From: Prevotella sp.
GTDB taxonomy: Bacteria > Bacteroidota > Bacteroidia > Bacteroidales > Bacteroidaceae
DNA: 35,280 bases
Direction of reading: 5' to 3'
NCBI GenBank assembly: GCA_016285055.1
Contig: JAEEPZ010000034.1
Span: 1-35,280, forward strand
The notes beneath the pieces were generated by a model that saw only the letters and a program-made list of their open reading frames with translations, searched no databases and was not told the DNA's origin. Position numbers and translations under genes: made by a program. Positions 23,443 through 31,332 of this stretch are shown here, piece by piece. Each line of letters starts with the position of its first letter. Positions within the stretch are counted from its first letter, which is position 1.

Positions 23443-25149
23443 TTACGACCTCTTACTTATCACAAATCCTATTGGGGGCTTCGGCTGCGGAACCTCGATA
23501 GGCACGATGTCTTCAGCAGTGAGCATGAGCATCTCAGCCTTATCCATAGGCTGTTGGTTTACGCAGCGTGTCGCGTGCTGGATATAGATTCGCTCCAGCT
23601 GGTTGGCAATGAAACGGGCATTTCCCCAAGTTTCAGGGTCACGCGACTGATAGGCCAGTGAGAGCATGTCGCGGTATTTCTCCCATGCAGAAGGGGTAAA
23701 ACTGTAGCCGTAGTCCTTCAAGCGGCGACGGGTGATTTCCATCAACTCCTCGACGGTGAAGTCCTTGAACTCGAACCTGTTGGGAAGACGCGATGCCAAG
23801 CCCTGATTGAGGTCGAGCATCTTCATCATCGGTTCCTTGTATCCGCAGAGCACGACGGCGATGTCACGCTGCGACTCGTCGGCAAGGACTTTCATCAAAA
23901 GCTGAATGACAATTTTTCCCGGGTCGTGTGGATGCGGGCTGTTCAACAAGTAGGCCTCGTCAAGCATCAACACTCCGCCCTGGGCCTTCTCCAACACCTG
24001 TCGCAAGGAACGTTCCTCGTCGCCCCAAAGCGTACCCATGAAGGTGCCGCGATCACAAATCACCACATGGCCTTTGGACAAAGCGCCTGCCTGACGCATC
24101 AACGAGCCGAAGAGTCGGCATATCGTCGTCTTGCCCGTTCCTGGCCGCCCCAGGAAGAGGCTGTGCAGCGACACGGCGTGAGGCTTGCTCTCAGGAAACA
24201 GCTCGTGCATCCGCTTGTTGTAGCTGGTCAAAGCCACCAACTCATCCATACGGTGCTTGATGTCATCACAGCCTACCAACTTGTCCAGTTCTTCACGAGG
24301 ATTCGCAATAGGACGCAGAATCTCCACAGTGACCTGCATGTTGTTATTCTGTTCAACCGTTCCATCCGGGTAATAGACAGGGTCGTCATCGTCTTCGTCT
24401 TCGTCATCACCGACGGGACTATCCGTTTCGTCCTCCTCCTCATCCGCTTCAGCCTCGTCGTTTGAACCCTCGTCGCCGAAAGTCTCCTCATATTCACGAT
24501 TGATGAAGTCGGTCAGCATCTTCTCGAATTCATTCTCTTCAAAATTCACCTTTTCCTTACCATCCTCCTTTCGATCCTCAACGGTTTCAGTTTTTAAGAG
24601 TTCTTTAAGTGCTGCATCATAAACGGCATCCACGTTTGCCTTCCCCACCAGCTCTTCATCACGGTTCGTCCAGATAAACTTGCTTTTCAGCCGTTTGCAG
24701 CCGTCAATCACTTTTATGTTTCTCGACTCCCAACGCTCTTCCATCTCACCAGCATTAAGGATAGTAGCCTCTGTCAGAAGGATGCCAAACACGGTTATCT
24801 CCTCATTGCGGGGCTGCAGGTATCTTGTTATCTGCTTTATCGCCTCCGAAAGCTTCCAGACCACACTGACACGTGGCTCGTCGTTGGCACGATAGATGAA
24901 GGAGCCCATTTCCTCAGACTCATCGTATGTTTGTTTGTCATTGTTTCCGCAGCAGTCGAGACAAACCAAGACAACTGTCGCGGAGTCAGCATAGAAATAC
25001 ACTTCATAGTCATTCAGATGGGGATATAAACCCCACCGATAGGTAGAGTACACAGAATAGTTCATCTTAGTCAAGGCATTCATATACTTGATGATGGTGT
25101 TTTTGGACTGCTTCTTGAAATTTTCAATCAATCTATTTGTCTTTTTCAT
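23443..25149 (-). CDS. CbbX/SpoVK-like AAA+ ATPase with novel N-terminal domain
   Basis: A 568-residue protein in three parts. Residues 1-190 are an unrecognised alpha/beta domain (YEVYFYADSATVVLVCLDCC, VFGILLTEATILN). Residues about 222-258 are a strongly acidic linker (EADEEEDETDSP, DDEDEDDDD). Residues about 280-568 are an AAA+ module with Walker A GRPGTGKT (334-341), Walker B VLMLDEAY (393-400) and sensor/Arg-finger-like LASRLPNRFEF. The AAA part resembles CbbX/SpoVK stage-V proteins, some of which sit in type VII secretion or contact-dependent systems, but no partner genes are here. No promoter lies directly upstream. The nearest good one is at 25613-25644, giving a long leader. Confidence 0.8.
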   Translation of the reverse strand: MKKTNRLIENFKKQSKNTIIKYMNALTKMNYSVYSTYRWGLYPHLNDYEVYFYADSATVVLVCLDCCGNNDKQTYDESEEMGSFIYRANDEPRVSVVWKLSEAIKQITRYLQPRNEEITVFGILLTEATILNAGEMEERWESRNIKVIDGCKRLKSKFIWTNRDEELVGKANVDAVYDAALKELLKTETVEDRKEDGKEKVNFEENEFEKMLTDFINREYEETFGDEGSNDEAEADEEEDETDSPVGDDEDEDDDDPVYYPDGTVEQNNNMQVTVEILRPIANPREELDKLVGCDDIKHRMDELVALTSYNKRMHELFPESKPHAVSLHSLFLGRPGTGKTTICRLFGSLMRQAGALSKGHVVICDRGTFMGTLWGDEERSLRQVLEKAQGGVLMLDEAYLLNSPHPHDPGKIVIQLLMKVLADESQRDIAVVLCGYKEPMMKMLDLNQGLASRLPNRFEFKDFTVEELMEITRRRLKDYGYSFTPSAWEKYRDMLSLAYQSRDPETWGNARFIANQLERIYIQHATRCVNQQPMDKAEMLMLTAEDIVPIEVPQPKPPIGFVISKRS

Positions 25150-25605
25150 AATCTACATAATTCTAATCACAATAAAAATATCGACCTGTTCGGGCGTTTT
25201 CACCCGCACAGGCCACACTGTCTCATCTCAGAAACCACAAGGGGTTTCTTTTACGGATGGCAAGTAGCATAAGCACGACAATCCGGTCGTGTGGTGCACA
25301 TATTCGTGCACACCTACCAACTGAATTATCCACCTTATTGTTGCACAAAGAAGAGAAGAGGAAACAACCCGCTTTACCCTTCGAAGATAAAGCAATACAA
25401 TTGTAGCAAAATGTCAAAGAACGCACAGGCGAACGTCAAAGAACACATCAGCGAACTTCGATGAACGCAACGACAACAAGGCATTATCTGCCTGTCGACC
25501 CTCAGACTTTGTTTCAACTACGTCTTAGAACCGCTCGGCAAATCAATGTGTTCATTGTCATTCTGTACATTCTTGCTACAATTGTTTTAGTGATAGAATA
25601 TGCAA
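25150..25605 (-). ncRNA. Candidate structured RNA or long 5' leader of the AAA ATPase
   Basis: A consensus promoter (25613-25644) points into 455 nt with no convincing ORF. In transcript order it contains 22-nt direct repeats (25478-25413) and then four hairpins: GTGCAC/GTGCAC (25311-25294), CACGAC/GTCGTG (25291-25274), AGAAACC/GGTTTCT (25249-25230), and a stem with CCTGT/ACAGG and CGGGUG/CGCCCG around AAAA (25212-25185). In the last stem a T-G wobble exists only if the minus strand is the RNA. Just before the first hairpin is a tRNA D-arm-like TTCAGTTGGTA (about 25326-25316). It could be a regulatory leader, an independent sRNA or a degraded tRNA. Confidence 0.35.
25413..25478. repeat. Three imperfect 22-nt direct repeats
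   Basis: Units at 25413-25434 and 25435-25456 share 18 of 22 bases (gtcaaagaac...gcgaac). A third, weaker copy is at 25457-25478. They lie inside the candidate leader/ncRNA. Confidence 0.65.
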
Positions 25606-25612
25606 TTCGGCT

Positions 25613-25644
25613 GCAAAATTATATAAATTACATGAATCTCCAAA
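25613..25644 (-). promoter_or_regulatory. Promoter reading toward the AAA ATPase
   Basis: TTTG (25644-25641 on the minus strand), a 19-nt spacer and TAATTTTGC (25621-25613). The -7 region is nearly identical to that of the leu operon promoter. The distance to the next large gene is 464 nt. Confidence 0.75.
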
Positions 25645-25692
25645 CTTTTTCGTCACTTTTTTTCGAGAAACATAAAAATGAATGTCCCAATC

Positions 25693-25724
25693 TTTGGCAA
25701 ATCAAAAAAAAGCACTACATTTGC
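25693..25724 (+). promoter_or_regulatory. Promoter of the nucleotidyltransferase, implying leaderless mRNA
   Basis: TTTG (25693-25696), a 19-nt spacer and TACATTTGC (25716-25724). The ATG at 25729 begins 5 nt after the G of TTTG, where transcription itself should start. Confidence 0.8.
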
Positions 25725-25728
25725 AGGC

Positions 25729-26466
25729 ATGAAACAAGCAATGATTTTTGCCGCCGGTCTGGGCACTCGCCTGAAGCCCATCACCGACAGCATGCCCAAG
25801 GCAATGGTTCCTGTGGGCGGTAAGCCTCTGCTCTGGCACATCGTCATGAAACTGAAACGCTCGGGATTCGAACGCATAGTTATCAACGTCCACCATTTTG
25901 CTGACCAGATAATAGACTATGTCAAGGCCAACAACAACTTTGGGATGGACATTTTGATATCCGACGAGCGTGACTTGCTCCTCGATACGGGAGGAGGGCT
26001 GAGAAAGGCATTGCCTTTATTCGATGAAGGCAACCCCGTCCTCATCCATAATGTAGACATCTTCAGCAATGTGGACCTGGCGGCCTTCTACGACAAGGCT
26101 TCCTCTGCTGATGCCTTGCTCCTTGTCTATCATCTCCGTACCGGGCGCGACCTGCTCTTCGACTCAGACATGAGCCTGTCGGGTTGGACGAATGATGACA
26201 GGGGTATTGTCAAGTGTGTTCTGGGCAAAGAGCCGGCAGCGCTAAGCCGTTATGCCTTCAGCGGCATACACATCGTTCACCCCTACTTGTTAGAGAGCAT
26301 GACCCAGATGCCGGAACGATTTGGCATCTTCGAATACTACATGCAGTTCTGCCAGCAATACCGCTTCCTGGGCTACGAGCAGCACGATTTACGAATGCTC
26401 GACGTTGGCAAGCTCGACACCCTCACACAGGCAGAAGAATTTCTCAAGACAGCGGGCACTCTATAG
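25729..26466 (+). CDS. Sugar-1-phosphate nucleotidyltransferase (MurU/RmlA-like)
   Basis: A 245-residue enzyme of the NTP_transferase family that activates a sugar 1-phosphate to an NDP-sugar. The nucleotide-binding motif AAGLGTRLKP is at 8-17, with the catalytic Lys in MPKAMVPVGGKPLL (K24). The metal-binding Asp is in IHNVDIFSNVD. The short length and DTGGGLRKALPLF loop resemble MurU (MurNAc-1-phosphate uridylyltransferase) and related small enzymes, so a cell-wall-sugar recycling role is plausible. The usual kinase partner is not in the window. The frame is open upstream to 25678, but that covers the promoter, so the ATG at 25729 is chosen. Confidence 0.9.
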   Translation: MKQAMIFAAGLGTRLKPITDSMPKAMVPVGGKPLLWHIVMKLKRSGFERIVINVHHFADQIIDYVKANNNFGMDILISDERDLLLDTGGGLRKALPLFDEGNPVLIHNVDIFSNVDLAAFYDKASSADALLLVYHLRTGRDLLFDSDMSLSGWTNDDRGIVKCVLGKEPAALSRYAFSGIHIVHPYLLESMTQMPERFGIFEYYMQFCQQYRFLGYEQHDLRMLDVGKLDTLTQAEEFLKTAGTL

Positions 26467-26480
26467 GCCACCCCAGACAC

Positions 26481-26497
26481 CTCCCCAGGGTGGGGAG
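26481..26497 (+). terminator. GC-rich hairpin after the nucleotidyltransferase
   Basis: CTCCCC (26481-26486) pairs with GGGGAG (26492-26497) over a 5-nt loop, 15 nt after the stop. The following gcctcgcggagtcac resembles gcctcacggagtccc at 257-271, so it may be another member of the palindromic repeat family rather than a dedicated terminator. No T-run follows. Confidence 0.45.
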
Positions 26498-26567
26498 ATG
26501 CCTCGCGGAGTCACTGTGCGCAGCCAGCTGATGACAACAAAGGCAACTGCTGTCTGCTGGTGGTAAT

Positions 26568-27281
26568 TTAGAATGTAGCACCGAGCATGATGTTAAAGCC
26601 ACGCAGCTTGTCGTAGTCGGTGACCTTGCTGAAGTCCATCCAGTAGGCGGCACCGAAGCTGAACACCTCACTGATGCGACAGCTGGCTCCCAATTGCCAT
26701 CCGGCCACGAAACGCTTCATGCCACCCATCGGGTGGTCGTTCTTCATCCAGTTCTCAGTATAGCGGCGTTCATCGGCCTCTTTCTGCGTCTTGGCTGAGA
26801 AGGTGTAGCGCCCGTAGATGCCGGCGTAGGGATGGAGGGCAAACGACTCAGAGAGAAGAAGGTCGTAGGCCAGGCTGACAGGGGCAGTGAGCGACACCAT
26901 GCTGAACTTGTTCTTCACTTCCTGCTCAGTCTTATTACGGAACAGATACTGCACCTTCGCCCCTGCATCAATGCCAAGCGGCGAGCCAAGCGGGAGGAAA
27001 TAGGTGAAGCCTACAGAGATGCCGTGATAGTTGCTTTCCGTCTTCGACAGTCTGCCGTCATCGTAGCTCCATGTGTGTGGGTTATATTCGGCAAAGAAGA
27101 CGCCATAGCTTTTCACGTCTGATGACTTGTAGTTGACACTATAGGGATTTTGCTTCACCTGTTTGTCATAGGAGGCACGGCGATACTGGCCTACGGTCAT
27201 GGTCTTCTGCGCAGTGGCAGAAACACTTGCCACGAAGATGATAGCAGTGGCAAGAATGATTTGAAGGCAATGTTTCATCAT
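26568..27281 (-). CDS. Outer-membrane beta-barrel protein
   Basis: A 237-residue exported protein with a signal peptide (about 1-25, ending SVSATAQ). Alternating beta strands follow: YHGISVGFTYFLPLG, GIDAGAKVQYLFRN, VAGWQLGASCRISEVFSFGA. It ends GFNIMLGATF with the C-terminal Phe typical of barrels. It resembles the porin-family/OMP_b-brl proteins of Bacteroidetes; the role is unknown. It lies 97 nt downstream of the GH43-like gene on the same strand, separated by a tandem repeat, so co-transcription is possible. Confidence 0.85.
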   Translation of the reverse strand: MMKHCLQIILATAIIFVASVSATAQKTMTVGQYRRASYDKQVKQNPYSVNYKSSDVKSYGVFFAEYNPHTWSYDDGRLSKTESNYHGISVGFTYFLPLGSPLGIDAGAKVQYLFRNKTEQEVKNKFSMVSLTAPVSLAYDLLLSESFALHPYAGIYGRYTFSAKTQKEADERRYTENWMKNDHPMGGMKRFVAGWQLGASCRISEVFSFGAAYWMDFSKVTDYDKLRGFNIMLGATF

Positions 27282-27301
27282 TTATATGTCACTTAAGTTT
27301 A

Positions 27302-27385
27302 GGAAGTTAAATTGGAAGTTAAATTGGAAGTTAAATAGGAAGTTAAATTGGAAGTTAAATAGGAAGTTAAATAGGAAGTTAATTC
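27302..27385. repeat. Seven tandem 12-bp repeats
   Basis: The unit GGAAGTTAAATT/A is repeated seven times, the last copy degenerate. The GH43-like gene's stop (27379-27381) lies in the last copy. Loss or gain of units would change the intergenic distance but not the frame. Confidence 0.9.
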
Positions 27386-28440
27386 GCTACGTTCATGGAA
27401 GACTGAGTTGAAAGGATGGGTTCACCGTCGGCATTCCATTGTATGCCCCGCCGCAGGTAGATGTCGCGAATGATATTGCCGTCTACGATGCGCTTGTCTT
27501 CATAGAGCATATCGGTGCCAGAGCCGTCGGAGGATGTGACCAGGTAGACATTCGACAGGCACGGTGCTGTGGTGGAATCTTTGACGATGAGCGGCTCTTG
27601 TCGCTTCACCCAAACGGCAGTGTCGAGCAGGTTGGCTGTGACGGGTGCCGAAAGCATGCCCACCGTGGTGTAGACAGTCCAGATGCCGCTGGCCGAGTAA
27701 AGCACCAACACGCGCTGTCCATCGGGTGTGATGAAGGCTTCGGGGTTCTCGTTGACGTAAATGGGATAGGCCGAGCGGTGGCCGTCGGGATTGATCCACT
27801 GGCGCTCCCACTCATGGTCGGGCAAGGAGATCATGACGCGGTTGGAGCTGGTGGTCCAGGGATTCTCCATGCGCGCTATATATATACACTGTGTCTCCGT
27901 CTCATGGCGTCGCTCCGGCCATCCGCTCCACAGCAGGTACAGCTCGCCGGAAGGCATCTGCAGCAGGTTGGGGTGTATGCCGTAGTTCCATTCAGCATGC
28001 GTCTCTATAGGACCTTTCATCTCAAAATGCCCCGTCATGGGGTCGGCGTCGGCACACTCCATGACGAAAAGATGATGGTTGTCGGTATTGCCGTCGTCGC
28101 CCTCGAAATAGAGATACCATTTGTCGTTGACACGATAAATCTCTGGCGACCAGAAATGTGTCATTGTGTCGCGTGTAGCACTCCAGAGGGTGCGCCGCTG
28201 CCCCGTTGCCAGGTCTTCCAACCGCTTGGTGCACAGCAACTCGATGGAATCGCCGCCATAGCTCTGCATGGTGAAATAATAATTGCCATTGTGACGAATG
28301 GCCTGCGGATAGCCCATGTGTTCAAGCAGCATGATGTCCTCACAGGCTTTGGGTGTCTCCGTGCGATGGCAACATGACAGGGAAAGGAGTATAGGAGTAA
28401 GGAGTAATGAGTAAAGGAGTTTCTTATTAAAATGTTTCAT
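27379..28440 (-). CDS. GH43-like five-bladed propeller lipoprotein, possibly inactive
   Basis: A 353-residue predicted lipoprotein (signal to C23/C24, LLSLSCC). The fold markers of glycoside hydrolase family 43 are present: HFWSPEIYRVNDKWYLYFEG, SGELYLLWSGWPERR and RVLVLYSASGIWTVYTTVGM. In remembered GH43 enzymes the catalytic base is Asp in an xDPxx motif near the N-terminus. Here that position reads GYPQAIRHNGNYYF (Y44). The pKa-modulating Asp position reads YGIHPNLL (H156). The general acid is plausibly E231 in YVNENPEAF. Two of three catalytic residues thus appear changed, suggesting a binding or pseudo-enzyme role. It is next to the polysaccharide locus and divergent from it. Confidence 0.78.
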   Translation of the reverse strand: MKHFNKKLLYSLLLTPILLSLSCCHRTETPKACEDIMLLEHMGYPQAIRHNGNYYFTMQSYGGDSIELLCTKRLEDLATGQRRTLWSATRDTMTHFWSPEIYRVNDKWYLYFEGDDGNTDNHHLFVMECADADPMTGHFEMKGPIETHAEWNYGIHPNLLQMPSGELYLLWSGWPERRHETETQCIYIARMENPWTTSSNRVMISLPDHEWERQWINPDGHRSAYPIYVNENPEAFITPDGQRVLVLYSASGIWTVYTTVGMLSAPVTANLLDTAVWVKRQEPLIVKDSTTAPCLSNVYLVTSSDGSGTDMLYEDKRIVDGNIIRDIYLRRGIQWNADGEPILSTQSSMNVAN

Positions 28441-28808
28441 TTTCTTGCGTATTGATGATGCAAAAATACAATTATCTTTTCACTTGACAAAAATTTTTCG
28501 TCACAATTTGTTTTCCAACAACATTTTTCGTTCAACGGCGGTGCTTTTCTTCTTGTTTGAACGGTTTTTTATTCTCTTTGATTATTTATTTTCCCTCTTT
28601 TCGCAAGTTTTTGTGTTATTTTGCAGCGTAAATGTTTTTTGAAGTTAGTTTTAGTTAGTAAATAATGGGTTAGTAATTTTATCAATGCGACGTGATGTCG
28701 CCTATGTACACACACGAAAGATAGGTATTAGTATTCTTTTAAAGGTAAAAAGATTTTTCAGGAAGCAACATGAGTGAAACATATTCAGAATACTATAAAA
28801 GAAATTGT
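28441..28808. other. AT-rich divergent intergenic region
   Basis: It holds the GH43-like gene's promoter (28460-28491, minus). On the plus side the best -7-like sequence is TATTTTGC near 28617-28624, one base short of consensus and without a clear -33 box. I see no sigma/anti-sigma, HTCS or other PUL regulator gene here. Confidence 0.6.
28460..28491 (-). promoter_or_regulatory. Promoter of the GH43-like gene
   Basis: TTTG (28491-28488 on the minus strand), a 19-nt spacer and TATTTTTGC (28468-28460). The ATG at 28440 follows by 19 nt. Confidence 0.8.
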
Positions 28809-31319
28809 ATGAAAAGATTACTGACATTTTGCGTTTTGGGAGCTATGGCACTGACGGTCATGGCTCAGTCTGCTAAACTGTTCACTCCGTACAAAACCAC
28901 CAACCTGCGCCTGCCCAGCGTCCCCCTGATTGTCAGCGACCCGTACTTCAGCGTGTGGTCGCCCTACGACCAGCTGACCGACGGCACCACTCGCCACTGG
29001 ACCAACGACGAGAAGCCCTTGGAGGGCCTTTTGCGCGTTGACGGCAAGACCTATCGCTGGATGGGTGCCGACCGCGCCATCCTGCAGAGCATCGTGCCGA
29101 TGGCCGACGAGGAAGCCTGGGAGGCCGACTACAGCCGCAAGTCGCAGCAGCCTGCCGGATGGATGAAGCCCGATTTTGCCATCAACGACAACTGGCGTCG
29201 CGGCAAGGCAGCGTGGGGCAGTCCCGACCTCAGCTTTGTGCGCACCCACTGGAGCGACCTGAACAGCGACCTCTACGTGCGCCGCACCATCGACCTGAAG
29301 GCCAGTGACCTGAAGGAAGACCTCTTCATGGTCTATTCTCATGACGATGTGTTCGAGCTCTACATCAACGGCACGAAGGTGGCCGACACCGGCGAGACGT
29401 GGGTGGAAGGCGTACAGCTGCACCTTGATGCAAAGCTGAAGGGCCTGTTGCATGAGGGCAGGAACGTGATAGCCGCCCATTGTCATAACACCACTGGCGG
29501 TGCCTACACCGACTTCGGACTGTTCAAGAACATCAGCACCAGCAGTGCCAGCATTGAGACCGCCAAGCAGAAGTCGGTCGACGTACTCGCTACCAACACT
29601 TATTACACCTTTATATGCGGGCCCGTAGAGCTGGACGTGGTCTTCACGGCTCCCATGCTGATTGACGACTACGACCTGCTCTCTTCGCCCATCAACTACA
29701 TCTCCTATCAGGTGCGCGCTACCGACGGCAAGGAGCACGACGTGCAGCTGATGATTGCCGCCACGCCCGAGATGGCCCTCAACAAGGTTTCGCAGCCTAC
29801 CCGCTCCAAGCTGGTTGAGAACGAATGGGGCGGCCAGCAGTACGTCTGCACCGGCACCATCGACCAGCCCATCCTCGCCAAGAAAGGCGACGGCATCTGC
29901 ATTGACTGGGGCTACTTCTACATCCCTGCCATCAACGGCACTGTGTCGTTGGGCAAGGCCGCTGACATGAGAGAGCGCTTCGCTGCCACCGGCAGTACAA
30001 AGACCATGAGCATCTACGAATGTTCCACCGCCTCCTCCATGCCCTTGCTGTGCTACGTGCACGAGTTCGGCAAGACCCGTCAGGCTGCCAGCTTCATGAT
30101 GATGGGCTACGACGAGGTGGAGGACATCGAGTATATGTACAAGCGCTACAAGGGCTACTGGGCACACGGCGGCACGGTGAGCATCTTCCAGATGTTCAAC
30201 CGCATGAACTCGCAGTATCAGAACATCATGCAGCGCTGCCGCGACTTCGACAAGCTCATCTACGACGACGGCCTCGCTGCCGGCAACGAGCACTACGCCG
30301 AGATTCTCTCGGCCGCCTATCGCCACGTCATCGCCGCCCACAAGCTGTTCCAGGACGACCAGGGCAACCTGCTGTTCTTCTCAAAAGAGAACAACTCCAA
30401 CGGCTGCGTGAACACCGTCGACCTCACCTATCCCGAGGCCCCGCTGTTCCTCTGCTACAACCCCGAGCTGCAGAAAGCCATGATGACATCCATCTTCGAC
30501 TATTCAGCCAGCGGACGTTGGACGAAGCCCTTCGCCGCACACGACCTCGGCACCTACCCGATAGCCAACGGCCAGGTGTATGGCGGCGACATGCCTTTGG
30601 AGGAAGCCGGCAACATGCTGACGCTGGCCGCACAACTGTGCAAACTCGACGGCAACGCCAACTATGTGCGCAAGTATTACGGCATCCTGGAGACCTGGGC
30701 CAACTACCTCTCGGAGAACGGTCAAGACCCCGCCAACCAGCTCTGCACCGATGACTTTGCCGGCCACTGGGCTCACAACGCCAACCTCTCCATCAAGGCC
30801 ATCATGGGTGTGGCAGCCTTCGCCGAGATTGCACGCATGATGGGCTTCAATGACACAGCCGACAAGTACCTGGCCCGCGCCCGCGAGATGGGCACCAAGT
30901 GGGAGAAGGATGCCCGCGAGGGCGACCACTACCGCCTGGCCTTCGACCGCAACAACACCTGGAGCCAGAAGTACAACATGATCTGGGACAAGCTGTGGCA
31001 GACCAGCGTCTTCCCCGCCGGCACCATGGAGCGCGATGTGAAATACTATCTGAAGAAGCAGAACAAGTACGGACTGCCCCTCGACATCCGCAAGGACTAC
31101 ACCAAGAACGACTGGATTATGTGGACGGCAGCCATGGCCAGCGACAAGGAGACATTCCTGAAGTTTGTGGAGCCTGTCTACAAGTTCATGGACGAGACTG
31201 AGAGCCGTGTGCCTACCAGCGACTGGTACGACACGAAGACAGGCCGCATGGTGGGCTTCAAGGCCCGCTCGGTCATCGGCGGCTTCTGGATGCGCGTGCT
31301 GGAAGAGAAACTGAAATAA
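28809..31319 (+). CDS. DUF4965/DUF5127 (glutaminase-A-like) exported protein
   Basis: An 836-residue periplasmic or surface protein. The start at 28809 gives a clean signal peptide (MKRLLTFCVLGAMALTVMAQ); the ATG at 28770 adds 13 polar residues before it. The N-terminal LRLPSVPLIVSDPYFSVWSP and LTDGTTRHWTNDEKPLEGLL are typical of the GtaA N-terminal domain, and an inserted beta-sandwich (about 145-240, SHDDVFELYINGTKVADTG) resembles a galactose-binding fold. The C-terminal two-thirds fit the DUF4965/DUF1793 six-hairpin region (YPEAPLFLCYNPELQKAMM, KYNMIWDKLWQTSVFP). Fungal members hydrolyse glutamine, but bacterial members sit in polysaccharide loci and their substrate is not established. The next gene follows after 13 nt. 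Confidence 0.85.
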   Translation: MKRLLTFCVLGAMALTVMAQSAKLFTPYKTTNLRLPSVPLIVSDPYFSVWSPYDQLTDGTTRHWTNDEKPLEGLLRVDGKTYRWMGADRAILQSIVPMADEEAWEADYSRKSQQPAGWMKPDFAINDNWRRGKAAWGSPDLSFVRTHWSDLNSDLYVRRTIDLKASDLKEDLFMVYSHDDVFELYINGTKVADTGETWVEGVQLHLDAKLKGLLHEGRNVIAAHCHNTTGGAYTDFGLFKNISTSSASIETAKQKSVDVLATNTYYTFICGPVELDVVFTAPMLIDDYDLLSSPINYISYQVRATDGKEHDVQLMIAATPEMALNKVSQPTRSKLVENEWGGQQYVCTGTIDQPILAKKGDGICIDWGYFYIPAINGTVSLGKAADMRERFAATGSTKTMSIYECSTASSMPLLCYVHEFGKTRQAASFMMMGYDEVEDIEYMYKRYKGYWAHGGTVSIFQMFNRMNSQYQNIMQRCRDFDKLIYDDGLAAGNEHYAEILSAAYRHVIAAHKLFQDDQGNLLFFSKENNSNGCVNTVDLTYPEAPLFLCYNPELQKAMMTSIFDYSASGRWTKPFAAHDLGTYPIANGQVYGGDMPLEEAGNMLTLAAQLCKLDGNANYVRKYYGILETWANYLSENGQDPANQLCTDDFAGHWAHNANLSIKAIMGVAAFAEIARMMGFNDTADKYLARAREMGTKWEKDAREGDHYRLAFDRNNTWSQKYNMIWDKLWQTSVFPAGTMERDVKYYLKKQNKYGLPLDIRKDYTKNDWIMWTAAMASDKETFLKFVEPVYKFMDETESRVPTSDWYDTKTGRMVGFKARSVIGGFWMRVLEEKLK

Positions 31320-31332
31320 TAAAAAAACAGAT

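Noticed and set aside
25270..25340. Functional tRNA on the minus strand
   Set aside because: A D-arm-like TTCAGTTGGTA is present, but the following hairpins have 6-nt loops, there is no proper 7-nt anticodon loop, no GTTC-type T-loop and no clean acceptor stem.
25223..25426. 67-residue minus-strand frame upstream of the AAA ATPase
   Set aside because: It starts with a non-ATG codon, crosses three hairpins and has no family resemblance or export signal. The RNA-structure explanation fits better.
28818..30341. 507-residue open frame antisense to the DUF4965 gene, and a similar 486-residue one at 31678-33138
   Set aside because: Both are mirror frames of GC-biased coding regions with Val/Gly/His-rich composition and no family features. 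The sense genes are well supported.
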